Shown here piece by piece: positions 1 to 11,890 of a stretch of 64,000 bases of DNA. The notes under the pieces are model-generated. The model was not told the DNA's origin. It ran no database searches and saw only the letters and a program-made list of their open reading frames with translations. The translations under genes and the position numbers were made by a program. The stretch's first letter is position 1. Every line of letters starts with the position of its first letter. This stretch comes from Saposhnikovia divaricata (taxonomy: Eukaryota; Streptophyta; Magnoliopsida; Apiales; Apiaceae): NCBI GenBank assembly GCA_036435485.1, contig CM071595.1, positions 2,480,001-2,544,000 on the forward strand. The letters are read 5' to 3'.

Positions 1-2
1 AA

Positions 3-171
3 ATGGTCCGACTCGATTTTTAACAATATCCCGTGTACTAACCACTTTGAGGATTATCCGAAAACCGAGTTTCGTTCATATCAGCTCCGATTCAGGTCTG
101 AATTGCGTCAAATAAAATTTAGTTGAATTCCAATAACCCATAGGAACAAAATATGTAAAAATATCCACAAA
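3..171. repeat. Monomer subtype A (exemplar)
   Basis: This is the exemplar of subtype A, numbered from atggtc as position 1. Diagnostic bases are T11 (gactcg), A42 (accacttt), G50 and A54 (gaggattatcc), G58 (ccgaaaacc), C71 with T73 (gtttcgttcat), A119 (tttagttg), G153 and a ccac tail. It usually follows a C monomer and is followed by E or B. A common sister form has T in place of G at position 93 (ttcatgtctg). A later form, A', has C119 and an E-like tttaaaaatatccac tail; it becomes frequent after about 50 kb. The phase of the boundary is arbitrary because the array is continuous. Confidence 0.9.
92..105. other. Short inverted repeat ATTCAG-GT-CTGAAT (exemplar)
   Basis: A 6-bp perfect inverted repeat with a two-base spacer lies in the middle of A and C monomers (unit positions about 89-102, within gattcaggtctgaattg). 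It is disrupted in B (gatacagg) and in D and E (gattccgg). The ttcatgtctg form of A keeps five of the six pairs with a wider loop. Confidence 0.7.
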
Positions 172-678
172 ATGGTCCAACCCGATTTTTAACAATATCT
201 CGTGTACTAACCCCTTTGAGGATTATCCAAAAACCGAGTTTTGACTATATAAGCTCCGATACAGGTCTGAATTGCGTCAAATAAAATTTCGTTGAATTCC
301 AATAACCCACAGGAACAAAATATTTAAAAATATCCACAAAATGGTCCGACTCGATTTTTAACAATATCCCGTGTACTAACCCCTTTGAGGATTATCTAAA
401 AACCGAGTTTTGACTATATAAGCTCCGATACAGGTCTGAATTGTGTCAAATAAAATTTCGTTGAATTCCAATAACCCATAGGAACAAAATATTTAAAAAT
501 ATCAACAAAATGGTCCGACCCAATTTTTAACAATATCCCGTGTACTAAACCCTTTGAGGATTATCCAAAAACCTAGTTTTGACTATATCAGCTCCGATTC
601 AGGTCTGAATTGCGTCAAATAAAATTTCGTTGAATTCCAATAACCCATAGGAACAAAATATGTAAAAATATCCTTAAA

Positions 679-847
679 ATGGTCCGACTCGATTTTTAAC
701 AATATCCCGTGTACTAACCACTTTGAGAATTTTCCGAAAACCGAGTTTCGATCATATCAGCTCCGATTCCGGTCCGAACTGCGTCAAATAAAATTTTGTT
801 GAATTCCAATAACCCATAGGAACAAAATATGTAAAAATATCCACAAA
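679..847. repeat. Monomer subtype D (exemplar)
   Basis: This is the exemplar of subtype D. Diagnostic bases are T11, A42, A50 with T54 (gagaattttcc), G58, C71 with A73 (gtttcgatcat), C92 (ttccgg), C97 with C101 (ggtccgaactg), T119 (ttttgttg), G153 and a ccac tail. It follows C and is usually followed by B. The gatc tetranucleotide separates D and E from A, B and C. I see no D monomer after the one at 46262-46430. Confidence 0.9.
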
Positions 848-1016
848 ATGGTCCGACTTGATTTTTAACAATATCCCGTGTACTAACCCCTTTGAGGATT
901 ATCCAAAAACCGAGTTTTGACTATATAAGCTCCGATACAGGTCTCAATTGTGTCAAATAAAATTTCGTTGAATTCCAATAACCCATAGGAACAAAATATT
1001 TAAAAATATCAACAAA

Positions 1017-1185
1017 ATGGTCCGACCCGATTTTTAACAATATCCCGTGTACTAACCCCTTTGAGGATTATCCAAAAACCGAGTTTTGACTATATCAGCT
1101 CCGATTCAGGTCTGAATTGCGTCAAATAAAATTTCGTTGAATTCCAATAACCCATAGGAACAAAATATGTAAAAATATCCTTAAA
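1017..1185. repeat. Monomer subtype C (exemplar)
   Basis: This is the exemplar of subtype C. Diagnostic bases are C11 (gacccg), C42, A58, T71, C80 (tatcagctcc), T90 (gattcagg), C104 (ttgcgtcaaat), C119, G153 and a cctt tail. It normally follows B and is followed by A or D. The variant C' has T11 and normally follows E. The variant C* has a one-base deletion (aaaattcgttg) and is often preceded by aacaatatgg; in many copies up to about 36.6 kb it also carries aggaagaaaat. These markers make C the most useful subtype for tracing copy history. Confidence 0.9.
1025..1041 (-). other. CENP-B-box-like 17-mer in C11 monomers (exemplar)
   Basis: The minus strand reads ATTGTTAAAAATCGGGT. Against the mammalian CENP-B box pattern NTTCGNNNNANNCGGGN it matches seven of nine fixed positions (TT, A and CGGG) and misses the CG of TTCG. 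It is present where a monomer has C11 (most C and E, some B) and loses a CGGG base in T11 monomers (CGAG). That would alternate box-bearing and box-lacking monomers. The match is degenerate and lacks a core CpG, so binding is doubtful. Confidence 0.25.
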
Positions 1186-1523
1186 ATGGTCCGACTCGAT
1201 TTTTAACAATATCCCGTGTACTAACCACTTTGAGAATTTTCCGAAAACCGAGTTTCGATCATATTAGTTCCGATTCCGGTCCGAACTGCGTCAAATAAAA
1301 TTTTGTTGAATTCCAATAACCCATAGGAACAAAATATGTAAAAATATCCTTAAAATGGTCCGACTCGATTTTTAACAATATCCCGTGTACTAACCACTTT
1401 GAGGATTATCCGAAAACCGAGTTTCGTTCATATCAGCTCCGATTCAGGTCTGAATTGCGTCAAATAAAATTTAGTTGAATTCCAATAACCCATAGGAACA
1501 AAATATGTAAAAATATCCACAAA

Positions 1524-1692
1524 ATGGTCCGACTCGATTTTTAACAATATCCCGTGTACTAACCCCTTTGAGGATTATCCAAAAACCGAGTTTTGACTAT
1601 ATAAGCTCCGATACAGGTCTGAATTGTGTCAAATAAAATTTCGTTGAATTCCAATAACCCATAGGAACAAAATATTTAAAAATATCAACAAA
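1524..1692. repeat. Monomer subtype B (exemplar)
   Basis: This is the exemplar of subtype B. Diagnostic bases are T11, C42, A58 (ccaaaaacc), T71 with A73 (gttttgactat), A80 (tataagctcc), A90 (gatacagg), T104 (ttgtgtcaaat), C119, T153 and A164 (atatcaac tail). B is nearly always followed by C. T153 creates the short dyad atattt-aa-aaatat at unit positions 149-162, which is broken in subtypes carrying G153. Some B copies have C11 (for example 172-340 and most copies after about 54.7 kb), and some late ones have aataagccatagg in the tail. Confidence 0.9.
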
Positions 1693-2369
1693 ATGGCCCG
1701 ACCCGATTTTTAACAATATCCCGTGTACTAACCCCTTTGAGGATTATCCAAAAACCGAGTTTTGACTATATCAGCTCCGATTCAGGTCTGAATTGCGTCA
1801 AATAAAATTTCGTTGAATTCCAATAACCCATAGGAACAAAATATGTAAAAATATCATTAAAATGGTCCGACTCGATTTTAAACAATATCCCCGTGTACTA
1901 ACCACTTTGAGAATTTTCCGAAAACCGAGTTTCGATCATATCAGTTCCGATTCCGGTCCGAACTGCGTCAAATAAAATTTTGTTGAATTCCAATAACCCA
2001 TAGGAACAAAATATGTAAAAATATCCACAAAATGGTCCGACTCGATTTTTAACAATATCCCGTGTACTAACCCCTTTGAGGATTATCCAAAAACCGAGTT
2101 TTGACTATATAAGCTCCGATACAGGTCTGAATAGTGTCAAATAAAATTTCGTTGAATTCCAATAACCCATAGGAACAAAATATTTAAAAATATCAACAAA
2201 ATGGTCCGACTCGATTTTTAACAATATCCCGTGTACTAACCCCTTTGAGAATTTTACGAAAACCGAGTTTCGATCATATCAGCTCCGATTCAGGTCTGAA
2301 TTGCGTCAAATAAAATTTCGTTGAATTCCAATAACCCATAGGAACAAAATATGTAAAAATATCCTTAAA

Positions 2370-4736
2370 ATGGTCCGACTCGATTTTTAACAATATCCCG
2401 TGTACTAACCACTTTGAGGATTATCCGAAAACCGAGTTTCGTTCATATCAGCTCCGATTCAGGTCTGAATTGCGTCAAATAAAATTTAGTTGAATTCCAA
2501 TAACCCATAGGAACAAAATATGTAAAAATATCCACAAAATGGTCCAACCCGATTTTTAACAATATCTCGTGTACTAACCCCTTTGAGGATTATCCAAAAA
2601 CCGAGTTTTGACTATATAAGCTCCGATACAGGTCTGAATTGCGTCAAATAAAATTTCGTTGAATTCCAATAACCCACAGGAACAAAATATTTAAAAATAT
2701 CCACAAAATGGTCCGACTCGATTTTTAACAATATCCCGTGTACTAACCCCTTTGAGGATTATCTAAAAACCGAGTTTTGACTATATAAGCTCCGATACAG
2801 GTCTGAATTGTGTCAAATAAAATTTCGTTGAATTCCAATAACCCATAGGAACAAAATATTTAAAAATATCAACAAAATGGTCCGACCCGATTTTTAACAA
2901 TATCCCGTGTACTAAACCCTTTGAGGATTATCCAAAAACCTAGTTTTGACTATATCAGCTCCGATTCAGGTCTGAATTGCGTCAAATAAAATTTCGTTGA
3001 ATTCCAATAACCCATAGGAACAAAATATGTAAAAATATCCTTAAAATGGTCCGACTCGATTTTTAACAATATCCCGTGTACTAACCACTTTGAGAATTTT
3101 CCGAAAACCGAGTTTCGATCATATCAGCTCCGATTCCGGTCCGAACTGCGTCAAATAAAATTTTGTTGAATTCCAATAACCCATAGGAACAAAATATGTA
3201 AAAATATCCACAAAATGGTCCGACTTGATTTTTAACAATATCCCGTGTACTAACCCCTTTGAGGATTATCCAAAAACCGAGTTTTGACTATATAAGCTCC
3301 GATACAGGTCTCAATTGTGTCAAATAAAATTTCGTTGAATTCCAATAACCCATAGGAACAAAATATTTAAAAATATCAACAAAATGGTCCGACCCGATTT
3401 TTAACAATATCCCGTGTACTAACCCCTTTGAGGATTATCCAAAAACCGAGTTTTGACTATATCAGCTCCGATTCAGGTCTGAATTGCGTCAAATAAAATT
3501 TCGTTGAATTCCAATAACCCATAGGAACAAAATATGTAAAAATATCCTTAAAATGGTCCGACTCGATTTTTAACAATATCCCGTGTACTAACCACTTTGA
3601 GAATTTTCCGAAAACCGAGTTTCGATCATATTAGTTCCGATTCCGGTCCGAACTGCGTCAAATAAAATTTTGTTGAATTCCAATAACCCATAGGAACAAA
3701 ATATGTAAAAATATCCTTAAAATGGTCCGACTCGATTTTTAACAATATCCCGTGTACTAACCACTTTGAGGATTATCCGAAAACCGAGTTTCGTTCATAT
3801 CAGCTCCGATTCAGGTCTGAATTGCGTCAAATAAAATTTAGTTGAATTCCAATAACCCATAGGAACAAAATATGTAAAAATATCCACAAAATGGTCCGAC
3901 TCGATTTTTAACAATATCCCGTGTACTAACCCCTTTGAGGATTATCCAAAAACCGAGTTTTGACTATATAAGCTCCGATACAGGTCTGAATTGTGTCAAA
4001 TAAAATTTCGTTGAATTCCAATAACCCATAGGAACAAAATATTTAAAAATATCAACAAAATGGCCCGACCCGATTTTTAACAATATCCCGTGTACTAACC
4101 CCTTTGAGGATTATCCAAAAACCGAGTTTTGACTATATCAGCTCCGATTCAGGTCTGAATTGCGTCAAATAAAATTTCGTTGAATTCCAATAACCCATAG
4201 GAACAAAATATGTAAAAATATCCTTAAAATGGTCCGACTCGATTTTAAACAATATCCCCGTGTACTAACCACTTTGAGAATTTTCCGAAAACCGAGTTTC
4301 GATCATATCAGTTCCGATTCCGGTCCGAACTGCGTCAAATAAAATTTTGTTGAATTCCAATAACCCATAGGAACAAGATATGTAAAAATATCCACAAAAT
4401 GGTCCGACTCGATTTTTAACAATATCCCGTGTACTAACCCCTTTGAGGATTATCCAAAAACCGAGTTTTGACTATATAAGCTCCGATACAGGTCTGAATT
4501 ATGTCAAATAAAATTTCGTTGAATTCCAAAAACCCATAGGAACAAAATATTTAAAAATATCAACAATATGGTCCGACCCGATTTTTAACAATATCCCGTG
4601 TACTAACCCCTTTGAGGATTATCCAAAAACCGAGTTTTGACTATATCAGCTCCGATTCAGGTCTGAATTGCGTCAAATAAAATTTCGTTGAATTCCAATA
4701 ACCCATAGGAACAAAATATGTAAAAATATCCTTAAA
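2370..4736. repeat. 14-mer HOR, block 1, copy 2 (2367 bp)
   Basis: This is a near-identical copy of 3-2369. It shares gtccaacccg/atatctcgtg (2539), attatctaaaaacc, gtcccacagg-region changes, ggcccgaccc (4060) and atccccgtg. Visible differences are few: cccga for cccaa in the fourth monomer, cctt for catt before the twelfth, aacaagatatg near 4375, and the last monomer, which is an ordinary C (4568-4736) instead of chimera X. So little divergence over 2.4 kb implies recent duplication or strong homogenisation. Confidence 0.9.
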
Positions 4737-7437
4737 ATGGTCCGACTCGATTTTTAACAATATCCCGTGTACTAACCACTTTGAGGATTATCCGAAAACC
4801 GAGTTTCGTTCATATCAGCTCCGATTCAGGTCTGAATTGCGTCAAATAAAATTTAGTTGAATTCCAATAACCCATAGGAACAAAATATGTAAAAATATCC
4901 ACAAAATGGTCCGACCCGATTTTTAACAATATCCCGTGTACTAACCCCTTTGAGAATTTTCCGAAAACCGAGTTTCGATCATATCAGCTCCGATTCCGGT
5001 CTGAATTGCGTCAAATAAAATTTCGTTGAATTCCAATAACCCATAGGAACAAAATATTTAAAAATATCCACAAAATGGTCCGACTCGATTTTTAACAATA
5101 ACCCGTGTACTAACCCCTTTGAGGATTATCCAAAAACCGAGTTTTGACTATATAAGCTCCAATACAGGTCTGAATTGTGTCAAATAAAATTTCGTTGAAT
5201 TCCAATAACCCATAGGAACAAAATATTTAAAAATATCAACAAAATGGTCCGACCCGATTTTTAACAATATCCCGTACTAACCCCTTTGAGGACTATCCAA
5301 AAACCGAGTTTTGACTATATCAGCTCCGATTCAGGTCTGAATTGCGTCAAATAAAATTTCGTTGAATTCCAATAACCCATAGGAACAAAATATGTAAAAA
5401 TATCCTTAAAATGGTCCGACTCAATTTTTAACAATATCCCGTGTACTAACCACTTTGAGGATTATCCGAAAACCGAGTTTCGTTCATATCAGCTCCGATT
5501 CATGTCTGAATTGCGTCAAATAAAATTTAGTTGAATTCCAATAACCCATAGGAACAAAATATGTAAAAATATCCACAAAATGGTCCGACCCGATTTTTAA
5601 CAATATCCCGTGTACTAACCCCTTTGAGAATTTTCCGAAAACCGAGTTTCGATCATATCAGCTCCGATTCCGGTCTGAATTGCGTCAAATAAAATTTCGT
5701 TGAATTCCAATAACCCACAGGAACAAAATATTTAAAAATATCCACAAAATGGTCCGACTCGATTTTTAACAATATCCCGTGTACTAACCCCTTTGAGGAT
5801 TATCCAAAAACCGAGTTTTGACTATATCAGCTCCGATTCAGGTCTGAATTGCGTCAAATAAAATTTCGTTGAATTCCAATAACCCATAGGAACAAAATAT
5901 GTAAAAATATCCTTAAAATGGTCCGACTCGATTTTTAACAATATCCCGTGTACTAACCACTTTGAGGATTATCCGAAAACCGAGTTTCGTTCATATCAGC
6001 TCCGATTCATGTCTGAATTGCGTCAAATAAAATTTAGTTGAATTCCAATAACCCATAGGAACAAAATATGTAAAAATATCCACAAAATGGTCCGACCCGA
6101 TTTTTAACAATATCCCGTGTACTAACCCCTTTGAGAATTTTCCGAAAACCGAGTTTCGATCATATCAGCTCCGATTCCGATCTGAATTGCGTCAAATAAA
6201 ATTTCGTTGAATTCCAATAACCCATAGGAACAAAATATGTAAAAATATCCACAAAATGGTCCGACTCGATTTTTAACAATATCCCATGTACTAACCCCTT
6301 TGAGGATTATCCAAAAACCGAGTTTTGACTATATCAGCTCCGATTCAGGTCTGAATTGCGTCAAATAAAATTTCGTTGAATTCCAATAACCCATAGGAAC
6401 AAAATATGTAAAAATATCCTTAAAATGGTCCGACTCGATTTTTAACAATATCCCGTGTACTAACCACTTTGAGAATTTTCCGAAAACCGAGTTTCGATCA
6501 TATCAGCTCCGATTCCGGTCCGAACTGCGTCAAATAAAATTTTGTTGAATTCCAATAACCCATAGGAACAAAATATTTAAAAATATCAACAATATGGTCC
6601 GACCTGATTTTTAACAATATCCCGTGTACTAACCCCTTTGAGGATTATCCAAAAACCGAGTTTTGACAATATCAGCTCCGATTCAGGTCTGAATTGCGTC
6701 AAATAAAATTCGTTGAATTCCAATAACCCATAGGAAGAAAATATGTAAAAATATCCTTAAAATGGTCCGACTCAATTTTTAACAATATCCCGTGTACTAA
6801 CCACTTTGAGGATTATCCGAAAACCGAGTTTCGTTCATATCAGCTCCGATTCAGGTCTGAATTGCGTCAAATAAAATTTAGTTGAATTCCAATAACCCAT
6901 AGGAACAAAATATGTAAAAATATCCACAAAATGGTCCGACCCGATTTTTTACAATATCCCGTGTACTAACCCCTTTGAGAATTTTCCGAAAACCGAGTTT
7001 CGATCATATCAGCTCCGATTCCGGTCTGAATTGCGTCAAATAAAATTTCGTTGAATTCCAATAACCCACAGGAACAAAATATTTAAAAATATCCACAAAA
7101 TGGTCCGACTCGATTTTTAACAATATCCCGTGTACTAACCCCTTTGAGGATTATCCAAAAACCGAGTTTTGACTATATAAGCTCCGATACAGGTCTGAAT
7201 TGTGTCAAATAAAATTTCGTTGAATTCCAATAACCCATAGGAACAAAATATTTAAAAATATCAACAAAATGGTCCGACCCGATTTTTAACAATATCCCGT
7301 GTACTAACCCCTTTGAGGATTATCCAAAAACCTAGTTTTGACTATATCAGCTCCGATTCAGGTCTGAATTGCGTCAAATAAAATTTCGTTGAATTCCAAT
7401 AACCCATAGGAACAAAATATGTAAAAATATCCTTAAA
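4737..7437. repeat. Mixed-order block with an A-E-C' trimer twice
   Basis: Sixteen monomers read A E B C A E C' A E C' D C* A E B C. The A-E-C' trimer at 5411-5917 is repeated at 5918-6424, with both A monomers carrying ttcatgtctg. The C at 5244 lost two bases (atcccgtactaacc) and is 167 bp. At 6594 D is followed directly by C* (tail tttaaaaatatcaac before it), the one place in this block where D is not followed by B or E, so a B monomer seems to have been lost there. E appears here for the first time. Confidence 0.82.
4906..5074. repeat. Monomer subtype E (exemplar, first clear copy)
   Basis: This is the exemplar of subtype E and the first clear copy in the window. Diagnostic bases are C11, C42, A50 with T54 (gagaattttcc), G58, C71 with A73 (gatcat), C92 (ttccgg), T97 (ggtctgaattg), C119, T153 and a ccac tail. 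Its head resembles C at positions 11 and 42, its middle resembles D, and its tail resembles B except for C164, so it looks like an old mosaic. It follows A and sits before B or C'. The last copy that I see is at 60288-60456. Confidence 0.88.
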
Positions 7438-9802
7438 ATGGTCCGACTCGATTTTTAACAATATCCCGTGTACTAACCACTTTGAGAATTTTCCGAAAAC
7501 CGAGTTTCGATCATATCAGCTCCGATTCCGGTCCGAACTGCGTCAAATAAAATTTTGTTGAATTCCAATAACCCATAGGAACAAAATATGTAAAAATATC
7601 CACAAAATGGTCCGACTCGATTTTTAACAATATCCCGTGTACTAACCCCTTTGAGGATTATCCAAAAACCGAGTTTTGACTATATAAGCTCCGATACAGG
7701 TCTGAATTGTGTCAAATAAAATTTCGTTGAATTCCAATAACCCATAGGAAAAAAATATTTAAAAATATCAACAAAATGGTCCGACCCGATTTTTAACAAT
7801 ATCCCGTGTACTAACCCCTTTGAGGATTATCCAAAAACCGAGTTTTGACTATATCAGCTCCGATTCAGGTCTGAATTGCGTCAAATAAAATTTCGTTGAA
7901 TTCCAATAACCCATAGGAACAAAATATGTAAAAATATCCTTAAAATGGTCCGACTCGATTTTTAACAATATCCCGTGTACTAACCACTTTGAGAATTTTC
8001 CGAAAACCGAGTTTCGATCATATCAGTTCCGATTCCGGTCCGAACTGCGTCAAATAAAATTTTGTTGAATTCCAATATCCCATAGGAACAAAATATGTAA
8101 AAATATCCTTAAAATGGTCCGACTCGATTTTTAACAATATCCCGTGTACTAACCACTTTGAGGATTATCCGAAAACCGAGTTTCGTTCATATCAGCTCCT
8201 ATTCAGGTCTGAATTGCGTCAAATAAAATTTAGTTGAATTCCAATAACCCATAGGAACAAAATATGTAAAAATATCCACAAAATGGTCCGACTCGATTTT
8301 TAACAATATCCCGTGTACTAACCCCTTTGAGGATTATCCAAAAACCGAGTTTTGACTATATAAGCTCCGATACAGGTCTGAATTGTGTCAAATAAAATTT
8401 CGTTGAATTCCAATAACCCATAGGAACAAAATATTTAAAAATATCAACAAAATGGTCCGACCCGATTTTTAACAATATCCCGTGTACTAACCCCTTTGAG
8501 GATTATCCAAAAACCGAGTTTTGACTATATCAGCTCCGATTCAGGTCTGAATTGCGTCAAATAAAATTTCGTTGAATTCCAATAACCCATAGGAACAAAA
8601 TATGTAAAAATATCCTTAAAATGGTCCGACTCGATTTTTAACAATATCCAGTGTACTAACCACTTTGAGAATTTTCCGAAAACCGAGTTTCGATCATATC
8701 AGTTCCGATTCCGGTCCGAGCTGCGTCAAATAAAATTTTGTTGAATTCCAATAACCCATAGGAACAAAATATGTAAAAATATCCACAAAATGGTCCGACT
8801 CGATTTTTAACAATATCCCGTGTACTAACCCCTTTGAGGATTATCCAAAAACCGAGTTTTGACTATATAAGCTCCGATAAAGGTCTGAATTGTGTCAAAT
8901 AAAATTTCGTTGAATTCCAATAACCCATAGGAACAAAATATTTAAAAATATCAACAAAATGGTCCGACCCGATTTTTAACAATATCCCGTGTATTAACCC
9001 CTTTGAGGACTATCCAAAAACCGAGTTTTGACTATATCAGCTCCGATTCAGGTCTGAATTGCGTCAAATAAAATTTCGTTGAATTCCAATAACCCATAGG
9101 AACAAAATATGTAAAATATCCTTAAAATGGTCCGACTCAATGTTTAACAATATCCCGTGTACTAACCACTTTGAGGATTATCCGAAAACCGAGTTTCGTT
9201 CATATCAGCTCCGATTCATGTCTGAATTGCGTCAAATAAAATTTAGTTGAATTCCAATAACCCATAGGAACAAAATATGTAAAAATATCCACAAAATGGT
9301 CCGACCCGATTTTTAACAATATCCCGTGTACTAACCCCTTTGAGAATTTTCCGAAAACCGAGTTTCGATCATATCAGTTCCGATTCCGGTCCGAACTGCG
9401 TCAAATAAAATTTTGTTGAATTCCAATAACCCATAGGAACAAAATATGTAAAAATATCCACAAAATGGTCCGACTCGATTTTAAACAATATCCCGTGTAC
9501 TAACCCCTTTGAGGATTATCCAAAAACCGAGTTTTGACTATATAAGCTCCGATACAGGTCTGAATTGTGTCAAATAAAATTTCGTTGAATTCCAATAACC
9601 CATAGGAACAAAATATTTAAAAATATCAACAAAATGGTCCGACCCGATTTTTAACAATATCCCGTGTACTAACCCCTTTGAGGATTATCCAAAAACCTAG
9701 TTTTGACTATATCAGCTCCGATTCAGGTCTGAATTGCGTCAAATAAAATTTCGTTGAATTCCAATAACCCATAGGAACAAAATATGTAAAAATATCCTTA
9801 AA
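7438..9802. repeat. 14-mer HOR, block 2, copy 1 (2365 bp)
   Basis: The order is D B C D A B C D B C A E/D B C. Rare markers are ccaatatccc before the A monomer, agctcctattc (8196), atccagtg with gagctgcg (8621-8789), gataaagg (8790 monomer), tattaacc and a one-base deletion gtaaaatatcc (end of the 8959 monomer), caatgttt, and gattttaaac (9465 monomer). The E/D monomer (9296) joins an E head (C11, C42) to a D tail (ggtccgaactg, T119). Each marker recurs 2365 bp downstream. Confidence 0.9.
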
Positions 9803-11890
9803 ATGGTCCGACTCGATTTTTAACAATATCCCGTGTACTAACCACTTTGAGAATTTTCCGAAAACCGAGTTTCGATCATATCAGCTCCGATTCCGGTCCG
9901 AACTGCGTCAAATAAAATTTTGTTGAATTCCAATAACCCATAGGAACAAAATATGTAAAAATATCCACAAAATGGTCCGACTCGATTTTTAACAATATCC
10001 CGTGTACTAACCCCTTTGAGGATTATCCAAAAACCGAGTTTTGACTATATAAGCTCCGATACAGGTCTGAATTGTGTCAAATAAAATTTCGTTGAATTCC
10101 AATAACCCATAGGAAAAAAATATTTAAAAATATCAACAAAATGGTCCGACCCGATTTTTAACAATATCCCGTGTACTAACCCCTTTGAGGATTATCCAAA
10201 AACCGAGTTTTGACTATATCAGCTCCGATTCAGGTCTGAATTGCGTCAAATAAAATTTCGTTGAATTCCAATAACCCATAGGAACAAAATATGTAAAAAT
10301 ATCCTTAAAATGGTCCGACTCGATTTTTAACAATATCCCGTGTACTAACCACTTTGAGAATTTTCCGAAAACCGAGTTTCGATCATATCAGTTCCGATTC
10401 CGGTCCGAACTGCGTCAAATAAAATTTTGTTGAATTCCAATATCCCATAGGAACAAAATATGTAAAAATATCCTTAAAATGGTCCGACTCGATTTTTAAC
10501 AATATCCCGTGTACTAACCACTTTGAGGATTATCCGAAAACCGAGTTTCGTTCATATCAGCTCCTATTCAGGTCTGAATTGCGTCAAATAAAATTTAGTT
10601 GAATTCCAATAACCCATAGGAACAAAATATGTAAAAATATCCACAAAATGGTCCGACTCGATTTTTAACAATATCCCGTGTACTAACCCCTTTGAGGATT
10701 ATCCAAAAACCGAGTTTTGACTATATAAGCTCCGATACAGGTCTGAATTGTGTCAAATAAAATTTCGTTGAATTCCAATAACCCATAGGAACAAAATATT
10801 TAAAAATATCAACAAAATGGTCCGACCCGATTTTTAACAATATCCCGTGTACTAACCCCTTTGAGGATTATCCAAAAACCGAGTTTTGACTATATCAGCT
10901 CCGATTCAGGTCTGAATTGCGTCAAATAAAATTTCGTTGAATTCCAATAACCCATAGGAACAAAATATGTAAAAATATCCTTAAAATGGTCCGACTCGAT
11001 TTTTAACAATATCCAGTGTACTAACCACTTTGAGAATTTTCCGAAAACCGAGTTTCGATCATATCAGTTCCGATTCCGGTCCGAGCTGCGTCAAATAAAA
11101 TTTTGTTGAATTCCAATAACCCATAGGAACAAAATATGTAAAAATATCCACAAAATGGTCCGACTCGATTTTTAACAATATCCCGTGTACTAACCCCTTT
11201 GAGGATTATCCAAAAACCGAGTTTTGACTATATAAGCTCCGATAAAGGTCTGAATTGTGTCAAATAAAATTTCGTTGAATTCCAATAACCCATAGGAACA
11301 AAATATTTAAAAATATCAACAAAATGGTCCGACCCGATTTTTAACAATATCCCGTGTATTAACCCCTTTGAGGACTATCCAAAAACCGAGTTTTGACTAT
11401 ATCAGCTCCGATTCAGGTCTGAATTGCGTCAAATAAAATTTCGTTGAATTCCAATAACCCATAGGAACAAAATATGTAAAATATCCTTAAAATGGTCCGA
11501 CTCAATGTTTAACAATATCCCGTGTACTAACCACTTTGAGGATTATCCGAAAACCGAGTTTCGTTCATATCAGCTCCGATTCATGTCTGAATTGCGTCAA
11601 ATAAAATTTAGTTGAATTCCAATAACCCATAGGAACAAAATATGTAAAAATATCCACAAAATGGTCCGACCCGATTTTTAACAATATCCCGTGTACTAAC
11701 CCCTTTGAGAATTTTCCGAAAACCGAGTTTCGATCATATCAGTTCCGATTCCGGTCCGAACTGCGTCAAATAAAATTTTGTTGAATTCCAATAACCCATA
11801 GGAACAAAATATGTAAAAATATCCACAAAATGGTCCGACTCGATTTTAAACAATATCCCGTGTACTAACCCCTTTGAGGATTATCCAAAA
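9803..11890. repeat. 14-mer HOR, block 2, copy 2 (truncated)
   Basis: The markers of 7438-9802 recur in the same order: aggaaaaaaatat, ccaatatccc, agctcctattc (10561), atccagtg, gataaagg, tattaacc, gtaaaatatcc and caatgttt. The copy stops inside the thirteenth monomer (11830-11998). That monomer begins like B with gattttaaac but continues as a C-type with ctggattgcg. The right edge is therefore a recombination junction within a monomer; I place it near 11890, with an uncertainty of some tens of bases. Confidence 0.85.

Larger units (their letters stand above)
3..2369. repeat. 14-mer HOR, block 1, copy 1 (2367 bp)
   Basis: Fourteen monomers in the order A B B C D B C D A B C D B X. The second monomer has gtccaacccg and atatctcgtg. 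The twelfth carries gattttaaac and one extra C (atccccgtg), which makes the unit 2367 rather than 2366 bp. The last monomer, X (2201-2369), is a chimera: a D-like middle with gagaattttacg, then C-like ttcaggtctgaattg, C119 and a cctt tail. All the rare markers recur exactly 2367 bp downstream, which defines the HOR. Confidence 0.9.

Noticed and set aside
1..169. Internal sub-repeats showing that the monomer arose from a shorter unit
   Set aside because: Weak similarity between tccgactcgatt and ctccgattcagg is visible, but it is short and does not extend, so it does not support an ancestral sub-unit.
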